Positions 37,501 to 44,236 of a stretch of 64,000 nucleotides of DNA are shown piece by piece. Positions within the stretch are counted from its first letter, which is position 1, and each line of letters begins with the position of its first letter. The notes beneath the pieces are model-generated. The model was not told where the DNA came from, made no database searches, and was given only the letters and a program-made list of their open reading frames with translations. The DNA comes from Antedon mediterranea (taxonomy: Eukaryota; Echinodermata; Crinoidea; Comatulida; Antedonidae). The translations under genes were made by a program, and so were the position numbers. The stretch is taken from contig NC_092673.1 of assembly GCF_964355755.1 (NCBI RefSeq), positions 15,073,001 through 15,137,000 on the forward strand, read 5' to 3'.

Positions 37501-37998
37501 GGGGTGTTGCTGCCTATGTGTCCAATCGGAAACTTTTAAATTGCAGTTGTTTTTAATTTTAGTGTAGGCTCGGAACCTAATTTTTGCACGGTTTTGTACT
37601 GCTGTACTTCTCTGCAATAAAATAATTTTTCATACACTACTTTCATTTAACTTTCACTGTTTAACTTCTTCATTGTGTCTTGCTATGTGTGCTTATTGCT
37701 TTCTCGCGTCTTTTGTCAAATTTGTCAATAATCTAATCACCTAACCCAGCAAGAATCATCTTTCTATGCTGCACGAGTTCATCTGTTTGCTGTTGATGAT
37801 GCCATCCTGCTTGCTTCTTACAGTTTTGCCAAAGAAAATTCCAATATCAGTACGGCTAGCACTGCTGAGGCCTTGGACAACAAAACAGTAGCATTTAATG
37901 ATCTGGATCGAGTTACTATTTACCAAACTGTTGATACTACTCAAGAAGGAGTTACAGAAACTCTTGCTATAGCCACACCAAACACTTTCTTCAAATGA
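6292..37998 (+). CDS. PROM1-like: Prominin (CD133-like) five-transmembrane glycoprotein, 5'-partial
   Basis: Prominins are cholesterol-binding pentaspan proteins of membrane protrusions. Exons (all AG/GT, phase-continuous): 6292-6362, 9024-9223, 9657-9777, 10755-10821, 14436-14525, 17194-17408, 18637-18723, 18954-19017, 19730-19806, 21064-21293, 21922-22048, 22550-22653, 22958-23042, 23526-23672, 24163-24261, 24764-24847, 25452-25505, 25667-25747, 29674-29742, 30204-30293, 31360-31478, 31767-31796, 34020-34043, then 35495-35513 or 37228-37257 plus 37824-37998. About 780-845 residues are present; vertebrate prominin-1 has about 865. Hallmarks are CFCCCRCCNKCGG after TM1, two large loops with about nine N-glycosylation sequons, and IKLAKYFRKM after TM5. 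The first exon (signal peptide, start) is missing and must lie upstream. Exon 6292 begins with two bases completing a codon, so exon 1 must end in phase 1. The family is clear; orthology to a given vertebrate paralogue is not. Confidence 0.93.
6484..8218. mobile_element. Harbinger-like element, AACCGGTT family, with Myb/SANT remnant
   Basis: The ends are GGGCCTGTTTTTGCTGCATAA and the complement of GGGTCTGTTTCTGCTGCATAA, flanked by a perfect ATA duplication (6481-6483, 8219-8221). Near both ends the palindrome AACCGGTT (or one-off variants) recurs. An inverted terminal core (ggcagcagaaacgggac) lies inside at about 6573-6590. A broken frame near 6925-6990 reads like IFAKVKKEFGVEFRGLTTQA, resembling the Myb/SANT-like accessory protein of Harbinger transposons. 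No transposase frame is present. A second, longer-arm element is nested at 7028-7593. It sits in the first visible prominin intron. Confidence 0.8.
7028..7593. mobile_element. Nested long-TIR element, right end lost
   Basis: This is homologous to the complete copy at 12106-12723. The left arm (gtcctat..., 'gttgcaaatacctac', 'aaacgagaatagataat') pairs with the right arm (attatctactctcgtttgg, 'gtattgcaacat'). The last ~30 bp of the right arm are replaced by unrelated DNA from 7594, which includes an 11 bp-arm hairpin (aaggtcggcaa...ttgccgacctt, 7616-7641). Confidence 0.65.
8219..9023. other. Prominin intron remainder, no gene seen
   Basis: AT-rich intron between the Harbinger-like element and the exon at 9024. 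Nothing further is supported. Confidence 0.4.
9024..9777 (+). CDS. PROM1-like: Prominin exons: TM1, Cys-rich loop, TM2, start of extracellular loop 2
   Basis: Part of the gene 6292-37998. Exon 9024-9223 encodes FKDNILGF then TM1 (about FTVLFAIGIIFIVVFPIVAL). The prominin signature CFCCCRCCNKCGG follows, then a short cytoplasmic loop with CMCC and the start of TM2. It ends in phase 2. Exon 9657-9777 completes TM2 and enters extracellular loop 2, with an NYT glycosylation sequon. The Cys-rich motif directly after TM1 is the strongest family identifier in the window. Confidence 0.93.
10328..10481. mobile_element. Palindromic MITE, GCTCTGTCTACACTATC family (copy 1)
   Basis: The ends are GCTCTGTCTACACTATC and its complement-like gatagtgtagacaaggc. 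The interior has inverted 'gtgatgt(g/a)cccatatatgg' and 'atgacatcat' blocks, so the whole element can fold back. Other copies lie at 17981-18112, 23257-23391, 29514-29627 and 31606-31646, all in prominin introns. No coding capacity; superfamily not assigned. Confidence 0.75.
10755..19806 (+). CDS. PROM1-like: Prominin exons: extracellular loop 2
   Basis: Part of the gene 6292-37998. Exons 10755-10821, 14436-14525, 17194-17408, 18637-18723, 18954-19017 and 19730-19806 encode loop 2, with many Asp/Glu and heptad-like Leu/Ile/Val positions typical of prominin helical bundles. Exon 17194-17408 carries a Cys cluster, CSSCSCC, near its middle; vertebrate prominin-1 has two spaced cysteines in roughly this region. 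An NST sequon lies in exon 18954-19017. Exon boundaries alternate phases 0, 1 and 2, and all join without a stop. Confidence 0.9.
11558..12896. mobile_element. Harbinger-like element, AACCGGTT family, right end truncated
   Basis: Second copy of the element at 6484-8218. It starts CGGCCTGTTTCTGCTGCATAA, repeats AACCGGTT, has the internal inverted core ggcagcagaaacagg, and a clearer Myb/SANT-like stretch near 12017-12090 (IFAKVKKEFGVEF..., then LTTQAKQFEALI). Homology to the first copy stops near 12896, before the right terminal repeat. It contains the complete nested element 12106-12723 at the same internal site as the first copy. Confidence 0.75.
12106..12723. mobile_element. Nested Mutator-like MITE with long inverted arms
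   Basis: The 618 bp element starts GTCCTATAAACACC and ends GGTGTTTTGTAGGAC. The arms extend about 150 bp, through 'gttgcaaatacctacc' and 'catccgaatttatgtta'. The nine bases cgctcgcga lie on both sides (12097-12105 and 12726-12734), separated from the right end by two bases. Long arms with a roughly 9-11 bp duplication fit Mutator-like elements. The centre shows no transposase. Confidence 0.6.
12897..13444. other. Prominin intron, no gene seen
   Basis: AT-rich intron sequence between the truncated Harbinger-like element and the SINE. Nothing supported. Confidence 0.4.
13445..13682 (-). repeat. tRNA-derived SINE (family 1, minus orientation)
   Basis: On the - strand the sequence reads gtagcttggtggttatgatg (box A-like) and then gggtcctgggttgaagtcc (box B-like), followed by a non-tRNA body ending near 13445. 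A second copy of the same family is on the + strand at 36846-37090, sharing 'tggttatgatgcttgg', 'ctaagggtcctgggtt' and 'ccaaagactt'. It is not a functional tRNA: no complete cloverleaf or acceptor stem. Confidence 0.7.
13683..14435. other. Prominin intron, no gene seen
   Basis: AT-rich sequence leading to the exon at 14436. No repeat family or gene recognised. Confidence 0.35.
14915..15150 (+). repeat. tRNA-derived SINE (Leu/Ser-tRNA-like head)
   Basis: The sequence 'gggtagccgagtggttagga' is a box A-like tRNA head and 'cccaggttcagttcccgac' a box B. The body follows and ends in a simple 'ctacctttaccttat' tail. It differs from the SINE at 13445-13682. It lies in a prominin intron and does not fold into a complete tRNA. 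Confidence 0.65.
15151..16950. other. Prominin intron with a possible LINE 3' tail
   Basis: Mostly AT-rich intron. Around 16084-16290 'aataataataactttattgaacatacg' looks like the reverse of a non-LTR element 3' end with its A-rich tail. This is a weak, pattern-based call. Several ATT/TTA simple repeats occur near 16310-16440. Confidence 0.3.
16955..17100 (-). repeat. tRNA-derived SINE fragment (minus)
   Basis: On the - strand 'gctaatggttaggacatctg' matches a box A-like head and 'ggttccgggttggaatctc' a box B, about 35 bp apart as in tRNA-derived SINEs. It is a short fragment just upstream of prominin exon 17194. Confidence 0.55.
17700..17925 (+). repeat. Possible non-LTR retrotransposon 3' end
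   Basis: The stretch ends 'gtttgtaaataaatattatg' followed by 'aaatgaaaaataggaaatg', a tail style typical of non-LTR retrotransposon 3' ends. There is no intact reading frame. Weak call from composition and tail only. Confidence 0.3.
17981..18112. mobile_element. Palindromic MITE, GCTCTGTCTACACTATC family (copy 2)
   Basis: Ends gctctgtctacactatc and gatagtgtagc. The interior has 'gtgatgtgccca' and its inverted partner 'gggcacatcacat'. Same family as 10328-10481, in a prominin intron. Confidence 0.75.
18815..18893 (-). repeat. Fragment of the MITE found at 58400-58480
   Basis: In reverse complement this matches 58400-58480: 'tcatttgattggac', 'gtgcaatagta' and 'aatagtacttttt' are shared. Only half an element is visible, between prominin exons 18637-18723 and 18954-19017. 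Confidence 0.55.
20291..20801. mobile_element. Harbinger-like MITE with TACGAATACG arrays
   Basis: Ends AGGGAGGTTTCGCAACCTTACG and the complement of AGAGAGGTTCCTCAATCTTACG, with a perfect ATT duplication (20288-20290, 20802-20804). The subterminal motif ttacgaata and its complement recur, together with 'ggatacgtcac' in both arms. It is 511 bp and lies in the prominin intron before exon 21064. The region's - strand reading frames are by-products of the arms. Confidence 0.75.
21064..22048 (+). CDS. PROM1-like: Prominin exons: TM3 and TM4
   Basis: Part of the gene 6292-37998. Exon 21064-21293 ends extracellular loop 2, encodes TM3 (about YMMAGIFGLILLVPIIWLLG), then the short cytoplasmic stretch LSCGLLGRSSDALPTERGC. 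It starts TM4 and ends in phase 2. Exon 21922-22048 completes TM4 and opens loop 3 with DRLFCDPF, matching the conserved Cys-x-Pro region after TM4 in vertebrate prominins. Confidence 0.93.
21376..21758. mobile_element. MITE with cAMP-response-element palindromes in both arms
   Basis: The left arm begins ATAGAGTATCACGGTG and the right arm ends with its complement. Arms of about 70 bp include tgacgtca (left) and gtgacgtcac (right), then 'ggttgcta' and 'aaccaaaaa(a)tgcgtt'. It lies in the intron between exons 21293 and 21922. No coding sequence. Target duplication not clear. Confidence 0.7.
22550..30293 (+). CDS. PROM1-like: Prominin exons: extracellular loop 3
   Basis: Part of the gene 6292-37998. 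Ten exons between 22550 and 30293 encode loop 3, with sequons NDS, NIS, NIT, NSS, NFT, NES and NST, a conserved-type DACEN motif after the loop start, and VGRCKPL near the end, matching the CKP motif before TM5 in vertebrate prominins. Eight of the ten are whole-codon exons with phase-0 borders at both ends; only the first two (22550-22653, 22958-23042) join in phase 2. The intron after 25747 carries the large minisatellite. Confidence 0.9.
23257..23391. mobile_element. Palindromic MITE, GCTCTGTCTACACTATC family (copy 3)
   Basis: Near-complete fold-back copy: gctctgtctacactatcaaa at the left and 'ttgatagtgtaga' at the right. The interior is 'ccatatatggacatgatgat' and 'catatttgggcacatcacac'. 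Lies in the intron before exon 23526. Confidence 0.75.
25755..29245 (+). repeat. Large intronic minisatellite, 59/60 bp unit, about 58 copies
   Basis: The unit begins TGATTGTTATTTAGTTATAC, continues atctacacaatgtggcagat, and ends (cca/cta/ctg/gtg)aag plus 4-5 G and aatgggaggg. The four variants of the 'gat-NNN-aag' triplet define unit subtypes. Blocks starting near 26193 and 26491 repeat the same order of five subtypes, offset by 298 bp, so higher-order duplication is visible. The array starts about eight bases after the GT donor of exon 25667-25747 and ends 430 bp before the next exon. Units of 60 keep frame and units of 59 do not, so the long reading frames across it are not protein-coding. 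The copy number is an estimate from length. Confidence 0.97.
29246..29320 (+). repeat. 15 bp tandem repeat abutting the minisatellite
   Basis: About 4.5 copies of gtcagctagcccaag / cccagctagcccaag directly after the last minisatellite unit. Confidence 0.85.
29514..29627. mobile_element. Palindromic MITE, GCTCTGTCTACACTATC family (diverged copy 4)
   Basis: Left end 'agctctgtccacaacatcaaa', interior 'gtgcccatatatagacatga' and 'tcatatcactaccatat', right half decayed. It sits between the minisatellite and exon 29674. Confidence 0.6.
30370..30520 (+). repeat. Fragment of the repeat family at 1-290 and 3038-4180
   Basis: Shares 'gttagcagcattactcaaaa' and 'tcccaattctggaccacttt' with the left-edge repeats. 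Lies in the intron after exon 30293. Confidence 0.6.
30995..31285. mobile_element. Short MITE of the TTTCTGCTGC family
   Basis: Ends GGGCCTGTTTCGGCTGCATA and the complement of GTCCTGTTTCTGCTGCAAAA, with the internal core gtcctgtttttgctgcc. Flanks TAT and ATT do not match exactly. Same terminal family as 6484-8218. It sits 75 bp upstream of prominin exon 31360, so it forms part of the intron close to the TM5 acceptor. Confidence 0.65.
31360..34043 (+). CDS. PROM1-like: Prominin exons: TM5 and cytoplasmic microexons
   Basis: Part of the gene 6292-37998. Exon 31360-31478 encodes NSLWFCIGWCLFFMLAGIVY (TM5), then IKLAKYFRKM and an acidic SEDTYDE. This corresponds to the region in vertebrate prominin-1 that ends with KLAKYYRRMDSEDVYDD. 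Microexons 31767-31796 (30 nt, IEMSNVNKNG-like) and 34020-34043 (24 nt, PYGARLN) follow, each entering and leaving in the same phase, so they can be skipped without frame change. Confidence 0.88.
31503..31528. repeat. (TA)n microsatellite
   Basis: An uninterrupted AT/TA run just after the donor of the TM5 exon. Confidence 0.9.
31606..31646 (+). mobile_element. Half copy of the GCTCTGTCTACACTATC MITE
   Basis: Only the left end 'agctctgtctacactatc' plus 'aaactagtttgacaaaa' is present. Confidence 0.55.
31800..34019. other. Prominin intron, no gene seen
   Basis: AT-rich intron between two microexons. I recognise no repeat family or exon in it, although a short skipped exon could escape notice. 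Confidence 0.35.
34254..34740 (+). repeat. Tandem array, unit about 62 bp
   Basis: About seven copies of 'ggggacactttctcatgaat' + 'caaat(g)gggagcaatatatt' + 'taacactacatgcaaccccc'. The unit resembles the end sequence of the surrounding element, which suggests that it expanded from it. Confidence 0.85.
34795..35006. mobile_element. Nested MITE with ACGTAACGCAAGG arrays
   Basis: Ends AGCTTGGTTCCCACTAG and the complement of AGCGTGGTTCCCACTAG. Flanks TGA and TTA form a 3 bp target with one mismatch. 'aacgcaaggacgtaa' and its complement are iterated at both ends. Inverted 'accaatgacaagcga' and 'tcgcttgtgattggt' lie inside. Inserted in the pogo-like element. Confidence 0.65.
35495..35513 (+). CDS. 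PROM1-like: Alternative terminal exon of prominin (short tail)
   Basis: The acceptor ctatctag is followed by TGGTGCAGAGTTTGATTAA. It joins exon 34043 in phase and adds AGAEFD then stop. An AATAAA lies at 35677-35682, 164 bp downstream of the stop, with further copies after it. That is what a separate terminal exon with its own polyadenylation site should look like. If it is skipped, the exons at 37228 and 37824 give a longer tail. Confidence 0.65.
35677..35694 (+). promoter_or_regulatory. Polyadenylation signals for the short-tail isoform
   Basis: AATAAA at 35677 with further overlapping copies up to about 35694, shortly after the stop of the exon at 35495-35513. Confidence 0.5.
35829..35938 (+). 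repeat. 25 bp tandem repeat, 4.4 copies
   Basis: The unit is ttgagtttctgacaatgatc plus aaatg, four identical copies followed by a partial one. Confidence 0.95.
36008..36320 (-). pseudogene. Unrecognised - strand coding-like fragment
   Basis: An open stretch of about 100 codons (start option at 36268) contains LHELNPDEFLGHQENIKHVP, VGGLNMAVKSH and AYMFAYYVKES, and ends at TAG (36008). An AATAAA-like signal follows near 35990 on the same strand. The residue content looks protein-like rather than random. I do not recognise the family and see no clear splice acceptor, so it may be a retrocopy or the last exon of a gene nested in a prominin intron. Confidence 0.35.
36846..37090 (+). repeat. tRNA-derived SINE (family 1, plus orientation)
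   Basis: Box A-like 'gtggcttgttggttatgatg' and box B-like 'gggtcctgggttcaagtccc', then a body sharing 'ccaaagacttgtaataagac' and 'gtcttgtgaacct' with the copy at 13445-13682. Ends in an A-run at 37079-37089. Confidence 0.75.
37228..37257 (+). CDS. PROM1-like: Prominin cytoplasmic microexon, 30 nt
   Basis: Acceptor ttgcag, then 30 nt encoding NKVHPHNGY in phase, donor GTAAGT. The NGY/H-rich content resembles the tail of vertebrate prominin-1 (NNGYHKDHV region). It has the same phase as the 30 and 24 nt microexons upstream, so it is modular. Confidence 0.65.
37824..37998 (+). CDS. PROM1-like: Prominin terminal exon (long tail)
   Basis: Acceptor gcttcttacag. The exon continues the phase-2 junction and adds 57 residues rich in Thr, Asn and Asp (FAKENSNIST..., ending TPNTFFK) before TGA at 37996-37998. 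A 3' UTR of roughly 690 bp follows to AATAAA at 38684-38689. I see no known domain. Its length makes this tail longer than in vertebrate prominin-1. Confidence 0.7.
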
Positions 37999-38683
37999 GA
38001 AGTTGCTTTTAGTTGTACAGTAATGCTTTATTTTGCTTCTCTCTACTGCATGAACTAGCTTTTTGCTCTTTTTTTGTGCATGTGTTTAGCATTGCTGAAT
38101 GTCTGTCGGCCCCTTTTCTTTTATCTTAACTTAGAATAAGATTTGTCAAAAGAGTTTCGGTTTTAGGAAGCAAATTGAAAGCTTATCTCCCAAAAAATAC
38201 AATGCAAAAGATATAAAAACACATTAGGTTTAGCACAATTTTACAACTCTTTAAGATTCTTTCAACTTTCCCTCCCGCAAACCATTCACAACTCCTTACT
38301 CCTTTTTCAAAATCTTATATCTGCCATTTGAGTTGACTCCTAGTTATATTGATATTTTATTATTAATGTAATTTTTGTTTTCCGTTAGATGATAAAGTGA
38401 GTGAAGAGCATTGCTGAGTTTTGCTGAATTTCTATCTTATCGTCCATTTTTGTAAAAACTACACCATTTTCATGAGGACTCTTCAGTACTTTATTGTTAA
38501 AACCATTCTCTGGTTAACTAGATTAATACTATAGAGCTAAGCAATTCTTTTTAACTTTTGAATTGGTAGAGTGATGCAAGCTTTAATAGTGTGCAGCTTG
38601 TGTGGCATAAAGGATTGTATTGTATAAGTGTTACTACTTCTGTTTACATATTCAATATGTAGATTTATAATTAAAATTGTTGC

Positions 38684-38689
38684 AATAAA
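38684..38689 (+). promoter_or_regulatory. Polyadenylation signal for the long-tail isoform
   Basis: First canonical AATAAA in the late 3' UTR. A second candidate lies near 38900. Confidence 0.45.
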
Positions 38690-38699
38690 TATAGCACAT

Positions 38700-41174
38700 T
38701 GTTTGTGTATTTGATGTTTTATGTTTGAGCTCCAAGAAACAGTTGTTTCCTTTTATGCCTCATGTTAGATTTCTAAAAAAAAAAAAAAATTGTTTTATAC
38801 AGTATAGTAATTTGACATTATTCATAATGTGTATGTAATAAAATAGGCTGAACATGTGCAATGTCAGATTAGCATTGCCACAGTAATATACATGTTATCA
38901 ATAAATATTGTTTAAACTTGTCTAGATAGATTCACAAAGATGTACTAGTCAATTAATAGTATCATTGCCAATTCCTGCCATAGCCGTATACAGTAGTAGT
39001 TATTCAACATTAGAATATGTAAATTAGCTTGCTTTATAATTATACAAATATTTAAATTATTCTTAAAAGGTGGAATTTAGTAGGCATGGCCATTACTGAA
39101 CTACCCCCATTTTCTCTTATTCCTAATTTTTCTAATTTGGCAATATTCAATATAGATATTAAGAAAAATGTATTAATAAAGTTAATATATATATTCTGTA
39201 TATCATCTTGAAGTTTAATAATTTAGATAAATGTCAAATGTAATAAATTATATTTTTCATTTTAAATTAAGGATAAATATATTTACTGATATTAAGTCTT
39301 TAATAACTTACATGTTTTGTATATACCGTAGTTATATCATTTTGATACCTACAGTAGTAATAATAATAATAATTGATGAACACAAGACAAATGTATATCT
39401 ATGTCATTATTGTCATAAACTACCTAGCTATCCCTCATTTCGGGTCTGCTTTTAGTATAGGTCTAAAGGCCTATATATTATGTTTGAATGGATTTTCTTT
39501 AACCAACTAAATGGATTTACCATAATAATAAACATACCAAATGGTTATGAATGTTGACATATATTTTCTTCCACACATCCACCTGTTTGTATCCAAATAT
39601 TACGAGATAAGCTAAGTTTAAGTTTCATTGTTAGCCACCTTGTCTGTAACATAGGGAGCTTGCGACGACTTAGGACTTAATGCATATTGTGCCATTTGTC
39701 TGGACGAATGTGTAGAAAAATCAAGTGACGAAGTACTTGCCAATTTCTCTGAATGCTCAATAAATATTGCGTAACTAGGTTCTAGGTCGTTCGCAATTTG
39801 AAAGCTCCATATTAAAGCAATAGTTTATATGTACCATGCACAGATTAACAATTTGCAGTATGTTGTGCCCGTAGTTTCATTACAACTTTTCTTGTATTGT
39901 TTTAATATCAAAGACATTATTATAATATATACACAGATTAATTTTAATCAATTTAAGCACCATGCATTACATTACAGACAGACAATTTGACGCGTACGTT
40001 CATTCATTGTTGTAGATGGTGTTTCAACTTCTTGAAAAGAAAAAAACAAATAGGCACACATGACGTGTTGTAATTATACTTGAGTTGTAAATAACCCCGC
40101 TAGTGGCACTAAAACAATAACTAGACTTGTAGTTAGTCTAGCTTTGTACGTACGCATCAAATTAATTTGTTTCTCTTAATTAAAAAACCATTTGTTTTAA
40201 CAGATGAAGTATACGTATAGTAGTACTTGGTTTAACATTGTAGAGAGTTGCAATCTTTTAAACATTCCTGTTTTATAAGATTTTTGTCGATATATTTTGT
40301 ATTTTAGAATTTGGATTTTCAGAGTGTTTAGTTTTTTACACAGATATATTATATGTACAGCTTAAGAATGTTTTGCTTTGAAATAATATGCCACTTTTTT
40401 CATTACACAAATATTGTATAAAAGTATTTTACTTGAACAAATGTTATGTGTAGTTTCATTTCATGTTTTCATTTTTGTCCATGATCATTGGTTTAAAGTT
40501 TATACGCCGATTCTGCTGCTCTGATGTTATGATATACTATAGCAAGATGAATCATCAAAAAAATCATTTATTAAATTTGTTCATTTTATTACCCCAGGGG
40601 GCAGTTACTAGGTAGCTTTCAATTTTCAACCTATTGCCTACATAAATTGGTGTTGGGTGGGAACTAGAATCAAAAACTGTGTTTTTGTACTCTAACCAAT
40701 AGGCTTTTTCGACTGGTCTGAGGCTGGAGTACTGTAGCTCCTCGGACTACTTGCTATTTATCTACGACTAAATTTGTTATGAGCAGTTTGAGGGGCTCAT
40801 AGTCGACCAGTCAAATATACCTGAATCAAAGTGCATGTTGGTCAGTCAGCCACACCACTGACAACAGCGCAGATCCTGGTGGGGATGCGGGGGACGTATC
40901 CACCTATTTTTTTGTGGGAGGGGGAGATGGTACCCCTCATTTGTTGACGGAATCCCCAGAATTTGTATTTGCTGTAGTGTTGATTACGAGTGCAATTTCC
41001 AATCATCTAAGTGTAATTTTCTTTAATTTTACTACTACCAGATTTGGAGGTGCTGCAAAAGACAAAGTCCCAGCTGGACCGTCTGCCCCATTATGGTTGG
41101 GTTTACCATTTATTAGTGTATGTTTGGGGAGAAGAATAAGTAACCTAATTTAGATACCGCACAGGTGACCATTA
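38700..41174. other. Intergenic DNA, no gene seen
   Basis: AT-rich sequence after the prominin 3' end. I find no exon, RNA gene or clear transposon here. A short open stretch near 40914-41153 has no recognisable content. Confidence 0.4.
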
Positions 41175-41690
41175 AGTCCAAGAGCATTAGTTCGTAAGTA
41201 TAGGCAGACCCGGACATTTCTGGTAACAAGCTGATTTTTTCAGAAAAGGTCCAGAACTATGATTGGAACATCATACTAAAAGTCCCGAAAAATCCTCCTT
41301 GTGCTCTCCGAGAAATCCAAGATGGCGTCCAAAATGTTGACCATTTTAATTGGTCTATAACTTTGTAACCGCTTGTCATAGATAATTGATTTTGATGTCA
41401 AATAGTTCACAATATATACATTCATATTTGCTCTAATAGAAAATTTTGTAAAAAAATGGCCGGTACTGCAGTTTCTGGCAGTTTGACCTTTGCCTGGTCT
41501 TATTATATCTTGGTAATGGCTTCGGGAATGGCTTGTCTTAGAGAAGTGCAATTAGGCCCAAATTGTTCAGAACATGCATATTTTTATTTAGTGTAATGAA
41601 ATATTTTATCCAAAAATGACCGGAAGTGAGGTTATTGACCTCTTATTGACCTATCCATATATCTTTTACAGTATTCCAGACAACTGTAAC
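41175..41690 (+). repeat. Left arm of a 13.4 kb inverted repeat pair
   Basis: Begins agtccaagagcattag and matches, in reverse, the sequence ending ctaatgctcttggact at 54624. Shared blocks include 'aatcctccttgtgctctccg', 'gataattgattttga' and 'gaggttattgacctcttatt'. Internally it is built of diverged units of about 145 bp. No coding potential seen. Confidence 0.75.
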
Positions 41691-42599
41691 ATAATAAGTA
41701 TCTAATATATTTTGATACTAGAAATCCAGTGGAATTATTTTTTACTTGCCAATACTGTACATCCAAGGTTTAAGAGCCATTGTCTGTAAAAATCAAAGAT
41801 TTGGTGGCAGATGTAAAAAAATGGATTTCTCTCAAATTTTTACCATGAATAGACATTTCACTAAAAAGCATATCTACATCATTCATTTGAATTTTTAGCC
41901 TCCGTTGCCATGACAATGGTCAATTATCCAAATTTTGATGTTTTTGCCATTTTTCACAGATTTTCTTTAGTGAAAAAGTACAAACTTGTATACTTATTTT
42001 AACCAAAAATACTTACAGTATACAGTTTTTGTTTGTAGCAGTGTAAACAACATGTATTGAGTTCCATTTAATGTAAAAAAAAAAAAAATACAAAATGGAG
42101 TTTGGTTGATACCATTATTTTAAAAAGGGGTGTTTTTAAAAAATATTTTTTTTATAAAAGTATACCTCATAAACGTACCTATAACTTCCAAAGTGGTGTT
42201 TTTAAATCAATGAGGTTTTTTAATTTGATAGTCAATAGGTTTGTCAACAATAATCACGGAAAAAACACTGGGGTAAATTTCGTACATAGGTTTTGTGTTG
42301 CCAGGAAAATACGAAAAATACAAAAAATATAATAAAATATCAACAAACAAAACACATGAAACACAATTTAAATATGGCTAATCCAATAATAAAATGTATA
42401 TGTGGCTTGTCATAATGCTACTAGAGTCATACGAATAGTTTAGATAAAATAGGAGAATGTGTTGCCAGGTTTATTTCAATTAATTGCCAGAAAAACAGTA
42501 TTTTGCATTGAAATATTTAGTTGATGGAAAATAATGTTAAACTTGGAAATAATTGCGTCAATGGTTTTTATAAATTTTTAAATCTATTTTGTGTAAAGA

Positions 42600-43430
42600 G
42601 ATACAGAAAGACCTCCCAAAAAATCTGACCTTGAAATAGGTCATTTAAGGTCAAAAGGGGTCAGAATGCAAAACAGGACAGGTCCCCACTTTACTACAAC
42701 TATTAATGTTTGATCAACATTTACAAGATAGTTCATAACAATTCTCAACAATTTTCATATTTTACCTAATGTGTTACCTTAGCAACCATTTCTATGTGTA
42801 ACTAAGGAAAGTAATTTTTAAAAAAATGTAAAAAATGGCGTTTTTATAAATACAAAGAATTGATTGCATTTGTAATTTTTCTCAATTTTACTTCTACTGC
42901 ATTCCATTAATGACAAACTTGACCTTGTAAATTCATTCATTTTAGGTCAACATTTTACCATAGCAACTGTTTCTATGCGAAAAGGGGTTTTTCATAAATA
43001 CAAAACATTTTTTCTACATAGTTTTACATTTCTACTTTTTGCCAAATTTACTTTAAATACTGAATCCTAATAATCTCAGAAAGAAAGTCTTGACGAATAT
43101 GAATAAATGTAAAAAAAATAAAATATGGAGTTTTCATGAAAAAAAAAATTACATATTGAGGTCAAATGACATCAACATTTTACCTATAGTGTATTGATTG
43201 TAGCAACTGTTTCTATACTAACTAATTACAATATTTTTAATATGGGGTTTCATGACTACAAACATTTGATTACATAGCTTTACTACCTTTTCCCAAATTT
43301 ACTTATCTACTGAATCCCAGAAAATGTCTGACCTTGTGAAAGGGTTATTTGTTGGGTCAAGTTATGTCAAAATGTATTATTTATGTTATCTTAGAACCTG
43401 TTTCTATGCATAACTAAGGATAATTGCTGC
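42600..43430 (+). repeat. Diverged internal subrepeats, about 200 bp
   Basis: Four loose copies of a module: 'tctgaccttg(a/t)aa...' then 'ttaccttagcaaccatttct' then '(g/c)ataactaagg' then 'tggcgtttttataaatacaa'. A fifth copy is near 44280-44450. Confidence 0.6.
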
Positions 43431-43805
43431 TCTAGCCCGCTACGTCACACGAGATGACTCATTCATTAGATGAAATCAAGCAGCAGTATAGTACTACACT
43501 TTGACATTTTTGTTAAAATGGAAACTCGACTATAATTTATAGGTACCACCTGTTGAATCCAAAAAACGGCTGAGAAAAGAGTCTAATGACAAATCATAAA
43601 GCATTTCTGGTATTTATGAGTCCCATGATATTACTATAATTCACTGTCAGATAATCATTGAATTATTATCAAAACAGTCCATTGAAGTTTTTGTTTGTAA
43701 TAGGATACCTGAAGTATCTAGGCTTGATGAAGTGACCCCAGACTTGACCTTAGCAATAACAATAAGCAAGCAGCGTTTTTTGTAAGAAATATTCTTGTTT
43801 AAATA

Positions 43806-44236
43806 CAGTTCAAGAACCTCCCGTAAGTGGCCACCCTCGGGACCTGGAAAAGTGGCCGCTTATAATTGTAGGCCTATTATTATTTATAATCAGGTGGTTT
43901 AGTATTTTTTAGCATTTTCAGACAAATTTTAAAAACTTTTATCATATGAAAAATGGTCGGTCAAAATCAGTGTAGTTTTCTCATCTCTTCACAGTAATGT
44001 TTTTAAAACCTCTTCAAAATAAAGCTAATATATAAAGAAATACAATAAACATGCACCTCTAATTCATAGGTCCATGCAATAAGTATCACATTTTTCGATT
44101 GGCCGCTTACTAAAAATCTCATTTTTTGTATAAAAAGGTGCCCGCAGCTGCTTACGGTAAAGCACCAAATGCACTAATTAGATAGGAAGAACAAACAGGC
44201 TTTTCAAAGTGCGTCCGTTAAGGGAGGTGGCCGCTG
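43806..44236. mobile_element. pogo/Tigger-like MITE
   Basis: Left end CAGTTCAAGAACCTCCCGTA, followed by gtggccacc. Right end 'ttaagggaggtggccgctg'. TA flanks at 43804-43805 and 44237-44238. 'gtggccgcttata' and 'ggccgcttac' are repeated within. Confidence 0.55.
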
